Source of the DNA: Anaerolineales bacterium UBA2181
GTDB lineage: Bacteria; Chloroflexota; Anaerolineae; Promineifilales; UBA4811
Assembly (NCBI GenBank): GCA_002328075.1
Contig: DCVT01000012.1
Coordinates: 1 to 64,000 of the forward strand
Reading direction: 5' to 3'
DNA length: 64,000 bases
The position numbers and the translations under genes were made by a program. Below the pieces are notes generated by a model that saw nothing but the letters and a program-made list of their open reading frames with translations, did no database searches and had not been told where the DNA came from. Within the stretch, counting starts at the first letter, position 1; the number at the start of each line of letters is the position of its first letter. Positions 18,324 to 26,550 of this stretch are shown here, one piece after another.

Positions 18324-19922
18324 ATGATTGGCTTCAAATCCGACCGCTGCCCATTGGCGCTGATTCTGATGGCGGCCGTGGCTCTACGTCTTGCCATACT
18401 GGCCTGTGGCGCGGTGCCGTTCAACTCGGACGAGGCGGTGGTTGCGCTGATGGCCCGCCATACACTGGAAGGCCGGTGGCCGGTCTTTTTCTACGGCCAA
18501 TCCTACATGGGAAGTTTGGATGCCACGCTGATTGCAGCCGCCTTTGCCGTCCTGGGCCAAACGGTGCTGGTGATCCGGCTGGTGCAGAGCGCGGTGTATC
18601 TGGCAACCGTAGCAACCACCTATGCGCTTGGTATGCGGCTATTTCGTGACCGATGGGTGGCAGGCGCGGCCAGCATGTTGCTGGCCGTGCCCACCGTGCT
18701 GGTCAGCACCTACACGACGGCCACGCTGGGTGGATACGGCGAGATACTCCTGCTGGGGAACCTGACGCTTTGGCTGGTCCATGCAGTCACAACCGACCGC
18801 CAGGGCAGTCTCTCGAACTGGCTTGGGCTGGGGTTGGTCTGCGGTTTGGGGCTGTGGACGTCTGCCCTTAGTATTGTGTACACGTTGCCGGCCGGCGTCA
18901 TGGTCATTGTCCATTTTCTGCGCGTCCGTAGGAACCGAAGCAGCGACCTTCCTTGGGCTGCGTGGGCTTGGGCAGCAGCCGGTTTCCTGGCAGGCAGCAG
19001 CCCTTGGTTGTGGCACAACTTTGCTCATAGCTGGTCAGCCCTCCGGTTCATGATTACCGGGCAGGAAAGCTCCGGAATAGGCGTTCAGCAGCTTCCGTTG
19101 TCCAGCCGCTTGGCTGGCATGGCGCTGCTGGGCCTGCCGGCCTTGCTGGGCATGCGTTTTCCCTGGTCGGCCGGCTATACTCTGCTGCCGTTGGCGATAG
19201 TGCCTCTGACCACCAGTTTGGCAGCCCTGACCACCGCCCTGCAGGTTTCCTGGCACCGACGCCGGGCTGAGCATCTGCTGTTGATCGGCGTGCCCGGCAC
19301 CTTTGCAGGCCTGTACCTGCTCTCGCGTTTCGGCACCGACCCGACCGGCCGGTACTTCCTGCCCCTGGCAGTACCTTTGGTGTTGTGGACCGCGGCAGCC
19401 CTAAACCTGCTCCGCACCCGGCACCCACGATTAGCCGCGCTGCTCCTGGCCTGTCTGGTTATGTATCAACTGCTGGGCAACATCATCGCCACTATCCAGA
19501 ACCCTCCCGGATTGACCACTCAATTCGACCCGAGCAACAGGTTCGACAATGCCGACGACCATGAGTTGATCAGCTTTCTCCGCAGCGTTGGAATCACGCG
19601 AGGATATAGCAACTATTTCGTCGCGTTTCGCATCGCGTTCCTTTCCGACGAGTCGGTGATTCTCTCCTCCCAATTACCCTACAAGCCGGACATGAGCTAC
19701 AATCCGGCTGATGATCGGTATCCCCCCTATACGGCTGAGGTGGAGCGCGCCCGCGAGGTGGTCTACGTGACAAGCATTCATCCTGCTTTGGATGCTCTCT
19801 TGGCTGAGCGGCTGGCCGCGGCTGGCCTCCAGTTCTTGGAGAGACAGATTGGCCCGTATCACATCTTCTATCGTCTCAGCCGCCACATCACCCCACAGGA
19901 ACTGGGAGTCTGGTCTCCGTGA
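18324..19922 (+). CDS. GT-C superfamily (GT39/ArnT-like) membrane glycosyltransferase
   Basis: About 532 residues, multi-spanning. The N-terminus carries a first transmembrane helix followed by a periplasmic FNSDEA motif, the equivalent of the DE/DD catalytic loop of protein O-mannosyltransferases and ArnT, and a YGQSYMGS stretch seen in PMT_2-type proteins. About ten hydrophobic helices follow, then a soluble C-terminal part of about 150 residues. Such enzymes transfer sugars from polyprenyl-phosphate donors on the outer membrane face. I chose the ATG at 18324 (GGAG 11 nt upstream); a GTG at 18312 is in frame. The stop codon overlaps the next start (GTGA), indicating translational coupling in an operon of seven such genes. 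Confidence 0.75.
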   Translation: MIGFKSDRCPLALILMAAVALRLAILACGAVPFNSDEAVVALMARHTLEGRWPVFFYGQSYMGSLDATLIAAAFAVLGQTVLVIRLVQSAVYLATVATTYALGMRLFRDRWVAGAASMLLAVPTVLVSTYTTATLGGYGEILLLGNLTLWLVHAVTTDRQGSLSNWLGLGLVCGLGLWTSALSIVYTLPAGVMVIVHFLRVRRNRSSDLPWAAWAWAAAGFLAGSSPWLWHNFAHSWSALRFMITGQESSGIGVQQLPLSSRLAGMALLGLPALLGMRFPWSAGYTLLPLAIVPLTTSLAALTTALQVSWHRRRAEHLLLIGVPGTFAGLYLLSRFGTDPTGRYFLPLAVPLVLWTAAALNLLRTRHPRLAALLLACLVMYQLLGNIIATIQNPPGLTTQFDPSNRFDNADDHELISFLRSVGITRGYSNYFVAFRIAFLSDESVILSSQLPYKPDMSYNPADDRYPPYTAEVERAREVVYVTSIHPALDALLAERLAAAGLQFLERQIGPYHIFYRLSRHITPQELGVWSP

Positions 19923-21397
19923 CATCACGCGCCGCGCGATGGTTGACTTTTGACCGGCTGGTGACTGCCATTGTGCTGATCAGCATCTTTGCCATGGCCG
20001 TGCGGGTCCCGGTCGACTCGGACACGTGGTGGCATCTGGAGTCCGGCCGTTGGATCGTCACCTATCAAGAGATTCCCCAGGTTGACCCATTTTCGCACAC
20101 CCGCCTGGGCGCTCCGTGGATTGACCATAGCTGGTTGGCCCAGATTGTGCTTTTTCTGGTGTACGATGCGGCCGGATACGCCGGTCTGGGTCTGCTGGTG
20201 GCGATGCTGGCAACCGTTGCGTTTGTGTTTGTCCGGATGCAGTGCCGTAAGGGTAACCGTTGGCTGCTTGCCTTCACCCTGATCACCGCTGCAGCCACTT
20301 CAGGAGTCATCTGGGTTGCCCGGCCCCAGATGTTCAGCTTTGCCTATACCGCGATCCTGTGTTATCTGCTGCACCGCTTTAGGCAGGGCGACGACCGGGC
20401 GCTGGGATGGATTCCGCCTCTCATGGTGCTGTGGGTGAACACGCACGGTGGGTTTGCCGTGGGCTTTATTCTGCTGGCGGTCCACCTATTTGGCGAGTTA
20501 GGAAACCAGGTGCTGCTCACTGGAACACCCCGACTCTCTTGGTGTCCCGCCGGGCGCCTGGCGCTGGTGGCTGCCATCTCCTTCCTGCTGGTATCACTCA
20601 ACCCCAACGGCGTGCAGATGTGGATGTACCCGTTCCGGACCGTCGGGATCGGAGTATTGCAGGACTTTATTGCCGAATGGCGCCCCCCCGATTTCCACCA
20701 GTTGCACCTTCAACCGTTCATATGGATGGTTCTGGCGGCGCTAACTGCATTCGGGCTGTCTGGACGGCCGGCCGATTGGACCGACCTAACGCTGGTCGCT
20801 CTGTTCACCTACATGTCGCTCATGGCCGGACGCAACATTGCCCTATTCGCGCTGGTGACCGCTCCGGTGATCGTGCGGTACGGCAGCACTGCCCTGGAGG
20901 CGTGGCGTGTTCGCCGCGGCGGTCGTCTCCGGTCTACAGCTGCTCGCCCGCACCGGGCACTGACGGCGCTCAATTGGGCTATCTTGCTGTTGGTACTGGT
21001 CGGCACCGTCGCGAAAAGCGTCCCTCCCTTGCGGCTGGAGGCCAATCGTCGTGCCCAGTCCGGTTCGATGCCGGTGAACGCTGTCGAATACCTGCGCCGG
21101 GAACAACCGGTTGGACCCATGCTCAACAGCTACAACTGGGGCGGCTACCTGATCTGGCACCTGGCCGAATACCCCGTATTTGTGGACGGCCGGACCGACC
21201 TGTATGACAACGAATTCTTGCGCGAATACCTGGCGCTCGTCTGGTGTCAACCGGGATGGGAGCAGAAGCTAGACGATTGGGGTATCAACCTGGTGCTGAT
21301 TGAACCCGAGAGCACGCTCGCCCGGCTGCTGCAGGAGCATCCGGATTGGCAGCAGACTATTAGCGATGAGATCGCCGTCGTTTTTGTCCGCCAATAG
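19919..21397 (+). CDS. Multi-spanning membrane protein, GT-C-like, unknown specificity
   Basis: A 492-residue protein beginning with GTG that overlaps the previous stop by 4 nt. It has an N-terminal membrane helix followed by DSDTWWHLESGRWI, which places acidic residues in the first extracytoplasmic loop as in GT-C glycosyltransferases, and a further W-I-D-H-S motif (residues 69-73). Around ten membrane helices and a C-terminal soluble segment containing NSYNWGGYLIW and a PVFVDGRTDLY stretch follow. I remember this architecture as an uncharacterised family of bacterial membrane proteins and cannot name an activity. Its place in the array suggests a role in surface glycan assembly. Confidence 0.65.
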   Translation: MTSRAARWLTFDRLVTAIVLISIFAMAVRVPVDSDTWWHLESGRWIVTYQEIPQVDPFSHTRLGAPWIDHSWLAQIVLFLVYDAAGYAGLGLLVAMLATVAFVFVRMQCRKGNRWLLAFTLITAAATSGVIWVARPQMFSFAYTAILCYLLHRFRQGDDRALGWIPPLMVLWVNTHGGFAVGFILLAVHLFGELGNQVLLTGTPRLSWCPAGRLALVAAISFLLVSLNPNGVQMWMYPFRTVGIGVLQDFIAEWRPPDFHQLHLQPFIWMVLAALTAFGLSGRPADWTDLTLVALFTYMSLMAGRNIALFALVTAPVIVRYGSTALEAWRVRRGGRLRSTAARPHRALTALNWAILLLVLVGTVAKSVPPLRLEANRRAQSGSMPVNAVEYLRREQPVGPMLNSYNWGGYLIWHLAEYPVFVDGRTDLYDNEFLREYLALVWCQPGWEQKLDDWGINLVLIEPESTLARLLQEHPDWQQTISDEIAVVFVRQ

Positions 21398-23015
21398 GTG
21401 GCACCTGGCGTCGGGTGTGGTGGCGCTCGTGTGGGCCAATCTCCCCACCCTGACTGGCTACGGGGCAGCAGACCTGCAGACGGTGTTCAGTGGTTTCTTT
21501 ATCTTTCCGCAGGACGGTTTTTCCTATTTGGCCAAGATGCAGCAGGGTGCCGCCGGCAGCTGGCTCTTTCACCTGCCCTTCACCACCGAAGCCCACCCGG
21601 GAGCATGGTTGTACCCCTTTTACCTGACGCTGGGCAAGGCGACGTCAGCGCTGGGACTCTCGATGATCGGCGGTTACCACCTGGCTCGGCTGGTCAGTTC
21701 AGTCGCGCTGCTGGCGTGTGCCGGCAGGTTTCTTGCCAGGTTCGCGGTTACCCAACGGGGGCGATTTCTCAGCTGGACCATGATCTTGGCGGGTGGCGGT
21801 ACCGACTGGCTCCTGTCTTCCCTCAAACCATCGTACGTGGCCTTTACTGCCGTTACTCCTGACGTATCCATTTTCTCGGTGCTCTATGGCCCACCGCACG
21901 TAACCGCCGCGCTGGCCCTGCTCCTATGGATCCTGCCCACGGTTCCGGACCTATTCATAGCCGACCGGTCCCTGGTGGCCTCGCCGTGCAGTCATTCTGG
22001 TCGCCGCCGGTGGATCAAGGCATGGCTCTTGGGTCTGGGCGGTCTGGTGATGTCGCTGATCCGGCCGGACTATGTGCCAATCCTTTATGGCGTGCTGATT
22101 GCCTATTGGCTGTCGTTGGCGTTGAAGCGGCGCCAGATCCTTGGGCAGGAGGCAGCGCTGGCCGGTGCGATATGTCTTCCTGCTTTTCCATACGCCCTCC
22201 TGGTGGTTGCCACTTTTCGGACCAACCCAGCGATGGCCGGATGGGCGGAGCAGAACCCGTTGATGACGCCGCCCCTGGACGACCTGCTCGCCGGGATTGG
22301 GTTGTTCTTACTCCCGGCCGTCCTCGGCGTGGTTCAGGACCGCTGGTGGCACGACGATAGGCGCCTGCTGCTGGTTGCCTGGGCAGCGGTACTGCCACTG
22401 CTGCTCTATTCTCCGCTGCCCTTGCAGCGGAGGCTGGTGGGCGGGGTCCAGGTGGCACTGGCGGTGCCGGCCGGTCACTGGATAGACCAACATGCACTGC
22501 CATGGTTGGGAAAAGCACGTTGGCGAACAGCCGTATTCGGTCCGCTGTTGGCATCGGCGGCGTGCCTGTTGTTTAGCTACCCTCTTCTCTTTGTTTGGGG
22601 TGCAGTGGAGTATGTCGCCACCCGGCCGGAAACCCTTTTTCTGACGGCCGACGAAATCGCCGCACTGGATTGGCTGAAAACCAGGCCCCCCGGCCTGGTA
22701 GTCATGGCAGCCGAGGATACCGGGCGTTACATCCCGGCCTACAGCCGGGCAATCCCAGTGCTAGGTCACCCCGTCGAGACGCTCGCGGTGGAAGAGAAAC
22801 GAGCCGACGTCAGCCGCTTCTTCGCCGCCGATACGCCCGCGGCGGACCGGTTGGCGATTCTAAACCGTTACAGTGCGGCCGTGATCTGGCGGGGACCGCG
22901 CGAACGCAGGCTCGGCTCCTTTGACCCGGCAATTCTGCATGGCTACCTGTTGGGGTTTGAGCAGGGGCCAATTAAGGTCTGGATCAGCTCAGAAGAGGTC
23001 CATGACGGTTGGTAG
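21366..23015 (+). CDS. Multi-spanning membrane protein, putative GT-C glycosyltransferase
   Basis: About 549 residues from the ATG at 21366, overlapping the preceding gene by 32 bp; the frame is open back to 21300 but that extension is not hydrophobic. After the first helix a loop with FPQDGFSYLAKMQ provides the acidic residue expected in GT-C enzymes, followed by HLPFTTEAHPG and about ten helices. The C-terminal 130 residues are soluble and contain the LDWLKTRPPGLVVMAAEDTGRY-like segment common to this protein type. The donor and acceptor are unknown. The deep overlap with both neighbours supports operon membership. Confidence 0.6.
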   Translation: MRSPSFLSANRWHLASGVVALVWANLPTLTGYGAADLQTVFSGFFIFPQDGFSYLAKMQQGAAGSWLFHLPFTTEAHPGAWLYPFYLTLGKATSALGLSMIGGYHLARLVSSVALLACAGRFLARFAVTQRGRFLSWTMILAGGGTDWLLSSLKPSYVAFTAVTPDVSIFSVLYGPPHVTAALALLLWILPTVPDLFIADRSLVASPCSHSGRRRWIKAWLLGLGGLVMSLIRPDYVPILYGVLIAYWLSLALKRRQILGQEAALAGAICLPAFPYALLVVATFRTNPAMAGWAEQNPLMTPPLDDLLAGIGLFLLPAVLGVVQDRWWHDDRRLLLVAWAAVLPLLLYSPLPLQRRLVGGVQVALAVPAGHWIDQHALPWLGKARWRTAVFGPLLASAACLLFSYPLLFVWGAVEYVATRPETLFLTADEIAALDWLKTRPPGLVVMAAEDTGRYIPAYSRAIPVLGHPVETLAVEEKRADVSRFFAADTPAADRLAILNRYSAAVIWRGPRERRLGSFDPAILHGYLLGFEQGPIKVWISSEEVHDGW

Positions 23016-24216
23016 GAAGCTGCTGATCGGTTCGTTGCTGGCCCTGCTGGCGATCGTCTGGTTCTCCGCCCAAGGCTGGCTGACCTACCGCCTGTTCACC
23101 TCTCGTTTTCCCGGGGCGAACGACTTTCTTGCGCGCTGGGCTCCTGGCTGTGCCCTTTTGTGGTATGGCGAGAATCCGTATTCAGAGCAGGCCACGCTGC
23201 GCGCCCAGTTGATCATGCATGGCCGTCCAGCCCAACCGGGAGAAGATCACGCGCCGTTCTTCTACCCGCTGTACGCGCTCGTCTTTGTCGCGCCGTTTTG
23301 CCTCACACAGAACTATCCGTTGGCTCAAGCCTACTGGATGACCACCCTCTTTTTCGTCCTGGTCGCCGGAACGTTACTGACGCTGTCAGTGACACGCTGG
23401 CGCCCTCCAGCTTGCCTCTGGGCGTTCACTCTACTATGGACCGCCCTCAACTACCCGCATGCTCGTGCCGTCCTGCTCGGCCAGTTCAATCTGCTAGTGT
23501 TCCTTGGTGTCGGGTTGACGCTGTTCTTCCTGGCTCGGCACGCTGATTTGGCGGCCGGTGCCTGTCTGGTTATCACCACCGTCAAACCCCAGTTGTCGTT
23601 CATGGTCATCGCCTGGTTGCTCTGGTGGACGGCATGCCAACGGAGATGGCGATTCTGGGTTGGTTTTGCGCTGGTGGTGGGGGTCGCCGCTGGCGTCTGC
23701 TTCCTGGTGGTGCCCAGCTGGATGGGCGATTTTGTCCGCCAGGTGGTTCATTACGACGAACTCGCCGGCACCACCTACCATTCGCTCACCTGGATCATGG
23801 TGCGTCACTTTCTGGGTGCCGGGCCACCGCTGGAGGCCGTGGTTATCGCAGGGTTTCTGGTTGCGGCCCTGGTCATTTCCTGGCGATATCGGCTTGCCCA
23901 GGGGGACGGTATGCTGTGGGCCACCGCCATGGTGTTGCTGCTTACCCAATTCGTCGCGCCTCGTGTCGCGACCACCGGTTACGCGGTGTTGCTGTTTGCG
24001 CTTTTCCTTCTGTTTCGCCGTTGGACCCAATCAATGGGTCGGCACTGGTTGGCGTTAGTCGTGCAACTGGCATTGTTGGTCGGCCAATGGGCACTCTTTC
24101 TGGCAACCATCGAGGGGAACGTGGAGACCGCGGCCGTGTACCTTCTTTTCCCCGTGCCGCTATTGGTGGCTCTGGTGCTGGACCGACCGTCCACCAACAC
24201 GGATTCTGGGTCATGA
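23002..24216 (+). CDS. GT87 family (DUF2029-type) polyprenol-phosphate mannosyltransferase-like protein
   Basis: About 404 residues, starting at an ATG 14 nt inside the previous gene with AGAGG just upstream. It has an N-terminal helix, a loop with the typical ANDFLARWAPGCALLWYGENPYS-type arrangement (Asp in the loop, then GENPY), then eight or nine hydrophobic helices and no long soluble tail. This matches GT87 (PF09594), whose characterised members in Actinobacteria are alpha-mannosyltransferases using polyprenol-phosphate mannose. The stop codon overlaps the next start (ATGA). Specificity in this organism is inferred only from the family. Confidence 0.75.
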   Translation: MTVGRKLLIGSLLALLAIVWFSAQGWLTYRLFTSRFPGANDFLARWAPGCALLWYGENPYSEQATLRAQLIMHGRPAQPGEDHAPFFYPLYALVFVAPFCLTQNYPLAQAYWMTTLFFVLVAGTLLTLSVTRWRPPACLWAFTLLWTALNYPHARAVLLGQFNLLVFLGVGLTLFFLARHADLAAGACLVITTVKPQLSFMVIAWLLWWTACQRRWRFWVGFALVVGVAAGVCFLVVPSWMGDFVRQVVHYDELAGTTYHSLTWIMVRHFLGAGPPLEAVVIAGFLVAALVISWRYRLAQGDGMLWATAMVLLLTQFVAPRVATTGYAVLLFALFLLFRRWTQSMGRHWLALVVQLALLVGQWALFLATIEGNVETAAVYLLFPVPLLVALVLDRPSTNTDSGS

Positions 24217-26201
24217 CCGAACGCCGACGCTACCAGTTAGTCATCGTCGTTTTTGGCTGGCTACTTGTCGTCACGGCGGCCTACTACCTGACGCACAAGC
24301 CAATCACGCCGGCCCAGATGGCGGCGGCCAGCAAGCCATTGGCAGACCTCGCCGTCATCGGGTTGTTGGCAGCGATCGCGGGCGGGCTAGGGCTGCGCTT
24401 TTTGGGGGCTGAGCGACCAGACGGCCGGGCTGAGACCATAGCCTGGTCAACCGGTTTAGGTCTGGGAGCCATATCGCTGGCCATGTTGGGTCTGGGCGCT
24501 GTAGGCGGATACCGCGTCTGGCTGGTCTGGACTCTGCTCGGCCTCACTGCGCTCTGGTTGCGCCGTGAAGTGGGGTGTTGGTTTCGATCGGTCTGGGGCT
24601 TGCTGGGCCAAATGTGGCCGGCCAACCGTGGTCAGCGGGTGTGGCATGGCTATCTATTGGCCGTCTTTGGGCTGGCGCTGTTGACGGCATTCCTCCCGCC
24701 CACTGCCTGGGACGCTCTGGTCTACCACCTGACCGGTCCCAAGCTTTATCTGGAAGCCGGCCGGTTGGTCCATCCGCTGGACCTGCCTTACCTGGGCTTC
24801 CCCCAATTGGGCGAGATGCTGTTCACCATGGCGATGCTGCTGCGCCGGCCGGCCGCGGCTCAACTCATCAGCCTGCTCTTTGGAGCTCTGATGGCGCTGG
24901 GTTGCCATGGGCTGGCAGGGCAGCGTTGGGGCCGGCCGGCCGGCGCATTGGCGGCCGCTATCCTCTACTCTGCCACCACCATTCTGCTGATCCTGAGTTG
25001 GCCCTACGTGGACGTCCTTCTGATGTATTTCACGCTGGCAGCTTTTGCCGCGCTTTGCCGCGGTCTGGAGCAGAATTCCCGGCGTTGGCTGGTTGCCGCC
25101 GGTCTGTTTGTTGGCATGGCGATGAGCACCAAGTACACCGCTGTGACTATCCCGGCCGGTGCCGTGCTGCTGATCCTGGCGAACTGGCCGGTGAGGCGGT
25201 GGCATCTGGTGCTCCTCGTCATCGCGGTTGCTGCCGCGTTCGTTGCCCCTTGGCTGCTCAAGAACTGGGTGCTGACCGGCAACCCGGTCTATCCCTTTCT
25301 CCTGCCCGGCCGATACTGGGACAGCTTTCGGACCTGGTGGTTTGGCCGCGCCGGAACCGGTCTGGCAGCCACGGCACCGTGGCAGATTCTGCTGGCCCCC
25401 TGGTACGCCACCACCCGGGGAGTCGAAGGCGGTGTCGGGTTCAGCGCAACCATCGGACCGCTCTTTCTGGCGTTGACGCCGCTGGTTCTCCTTCACCGGC
25501 GTCGTGAACCGGCAAAACAGCGACAGTGGCTTTCCCGCTTGGCCCTTTTTTCTGCCCCCAGCTATCTGCTCTGGTTGATCGGCATCAGTCTTTCGGCTCA
25601 ACTCGTCCAGACACGGCTGCTGTTCCCCATCTTTCCGCTGTTGTCCTTGTTGGGCGCAGCCGGCGTCTTTGGCCTGGATGCGCTGAACCCTCCGCGCCTC
25701 CGATTGGGTTGGGTCGTACGCGCGACCATTGCCTTCGTCCTGCTGTTGAACCTGATCGGGCTGGGCCTGGCTACCTTGCGCCAGCGGCCGGTAAGCCACA
25801 TTATGGGCTATTACCCCTCGGAGGAGTATCTTGCCGACCGGCTGGGCTGGCACCATGCTGCCATGCAGGCGCTCAATGATCTGCCGCCCGATTCGCAGGT
25901 GCTCTTTTTGTGGGAACCGCGGAGTTTCTACTGCCAGGTGGCCTGCTGGCCGGATGCGCTGCTGGATCGCTGGTGGCACGCGCGCCGAACAGCGGGTGCT
26001 CCCGGAGATATCGCGGCTTCCTGGCGATCGGCGGGGTTCACGCATCTGCTGCTATTCCAAAGTGGCTACCAGTTCACCCTGGAGCAAGGCGACGACCCGA
26101 TCAGCGCGGCCGACCAGGTAGCATTGCAGACTCTCCTGGCTGAGGAGCTAGTTGTACACCAGGATTTCGACGGCGTATATACATTGTACCGGTTCCGATG
26201 A
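24213..26201 (+). CDS. Large GT-C (GT39-like) membrane glycosyltransferase
   Basis: 662 residues from an ATG at 24213 that overlaps the previous stop by 4 nt. The frame is open much further upstream (to 23625), but that part is a shadow of the GT87 gene. Three to four helices precede a loop with PTAWDALVYHLTGPKLY, the acidic motif of the PMT_2-like group, and then about nine helices lead to a C-terminal soluble region ending in VYTLYRFR. Length and layout agree with dolichyl/polyprenyl-phosphate-sugar-dependent transferases. It is followed in the same frame, after its TGA, by a further 54 codons free of stops, discussed as a small ORF. Confidence 0.7.
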   Translation: MTERRRYQLVIVVFGWLLVVTAAYYLTHKPITPAQMAAASKPLADLAVIGLLAAIAGGLGLRFLGAERPDGRAETIAWSTGLGLGAISLAMLGLGAVGGYRVWLVWTLLGLTALWLRREVGCWFRSVWGLLGQMWPANRGQRVWHGYLLAVFGLALLTAFLPPTAWDALVYHLTGPKLYLEAGRLVHPLDLPYLGFPQLGEMLFTMAMLLRRPAAAQLISLLFGALMALGCHGLAGQRWGRPAGALAAAILYSATTILLILSWPYVDVLLMYFTLAAFAALCRGLEQNSRRWLVAAGLFVGMAMSTKYTAVTIPAGAVLLILANWPVRRWHLVLLVIAVAAAFVAPWLLKNWVLTGNPVYPFLLPGRYWDSFRTWWFGRAGTGLAATAPWQILLAPWYATTRGVEGGVGFSATIGPLFLALTPLVLLHRRREPAKQRQWLSRLALFSAPSYLLWLIGISLSAQLVQTRLLFPIFPLLSLLGAAGVFGLDALNPPRLRLGWVVRATIAFVLLLNLIGLGLATLRQRPVSHIMGYYPSEEYLADRLGWHHAAMQALNDLPPDSQVLFLWEPRSFYCQVACWPDALLDRWWHARRTAGAPGDIAASWRSAGFTHLLLFQSGYQFTLEQGDDPISAADQVALQTLLAEELVVHQDFDGVYTLYRFR

Positions 26202-26225
26202 TGGACAGCATCCCAGGTCTGGCTG

Positions 26226-26363
26226 ATGATCTTTGACCGGGCGGTCGACGAGATGGACGGCCGACACCCCCACGTCGAGTGGCTCGAGTCGCACTGCCAA
26301 TGGAACGAGACCCTGCACTTTCGTCCGCTCCACGTTCGCCGCTCTATCCAACCGGGTGAGTGA
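26226..26363 (+). CDS. Very small ORF in the glycosyltransferase array
   Basis: A 45-residue ORF with GC-rich third positions, rich in His, Trp and acidic residues, which does not look like random intergenic DNA. It lies in the same frame as the preceding glycosyltransferase, 24 nt past that gene's TGA, so readthrough or an ancestral longer C-terminus is conceivable. No ribosome binding site is obvious. I recognise no family; it may be a remnant of a lost gene. Confidence 0.25.
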   Translation: MIFDRAVDEMDGRHPHVEWLESHCQWNETLHFRPLHVRRSIQPGE

Positions 26364-26370
26364 GAGGGCC

Positions 26371-26550
26371 ATGACAACCACGCCGGTGCGTTTGCTGCGC
26401 CATTGGAGCCTGATCCTGGCTTTGGCGGTCATGGTGGTTGATCTGGACGTGCCCGTCTCAAGCACCGGTAACCTAGCTCAAGCTGGCTCGCAGATTCGGC
26501 AGGTGTCTTCTGTCAATCCACGATGCAGCAGCCTGGATATACCGTCGTGA
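26371..26550 (+). CDS. Small putative exported or membrane peptide
   Basis: A 59-residue ORF starting at an ATG with GAGAGG upstream, 7 nt after the preceding small ORF. Residues 8-25 form one hydrophobic stretch resembling a signal peptide or membrane anchor; the remainder is polar with a single Cys near the end. Its TGA overlaps an in-frame GTG of the next large gene (GTGA), the same junction type as between other genes of this array. That is the main reason to think it is translated. The function is unknown. Confidence 0.35.
   Translation: MTTTPVRLLRHWSLILALAVMVVDLDVPVSSTGNLAQAGSQIRQVSSVNPRCSSLDIPS

Noticed and set aside
24654..26045. 463-codon minus-strand ORF
   Set aside because: Antisense to a glycosyltransferase whose frame shows membrane helices and operon overlaps; the ORF is Gln/Arg/Gly-rich and lacks a ribosome binding site.
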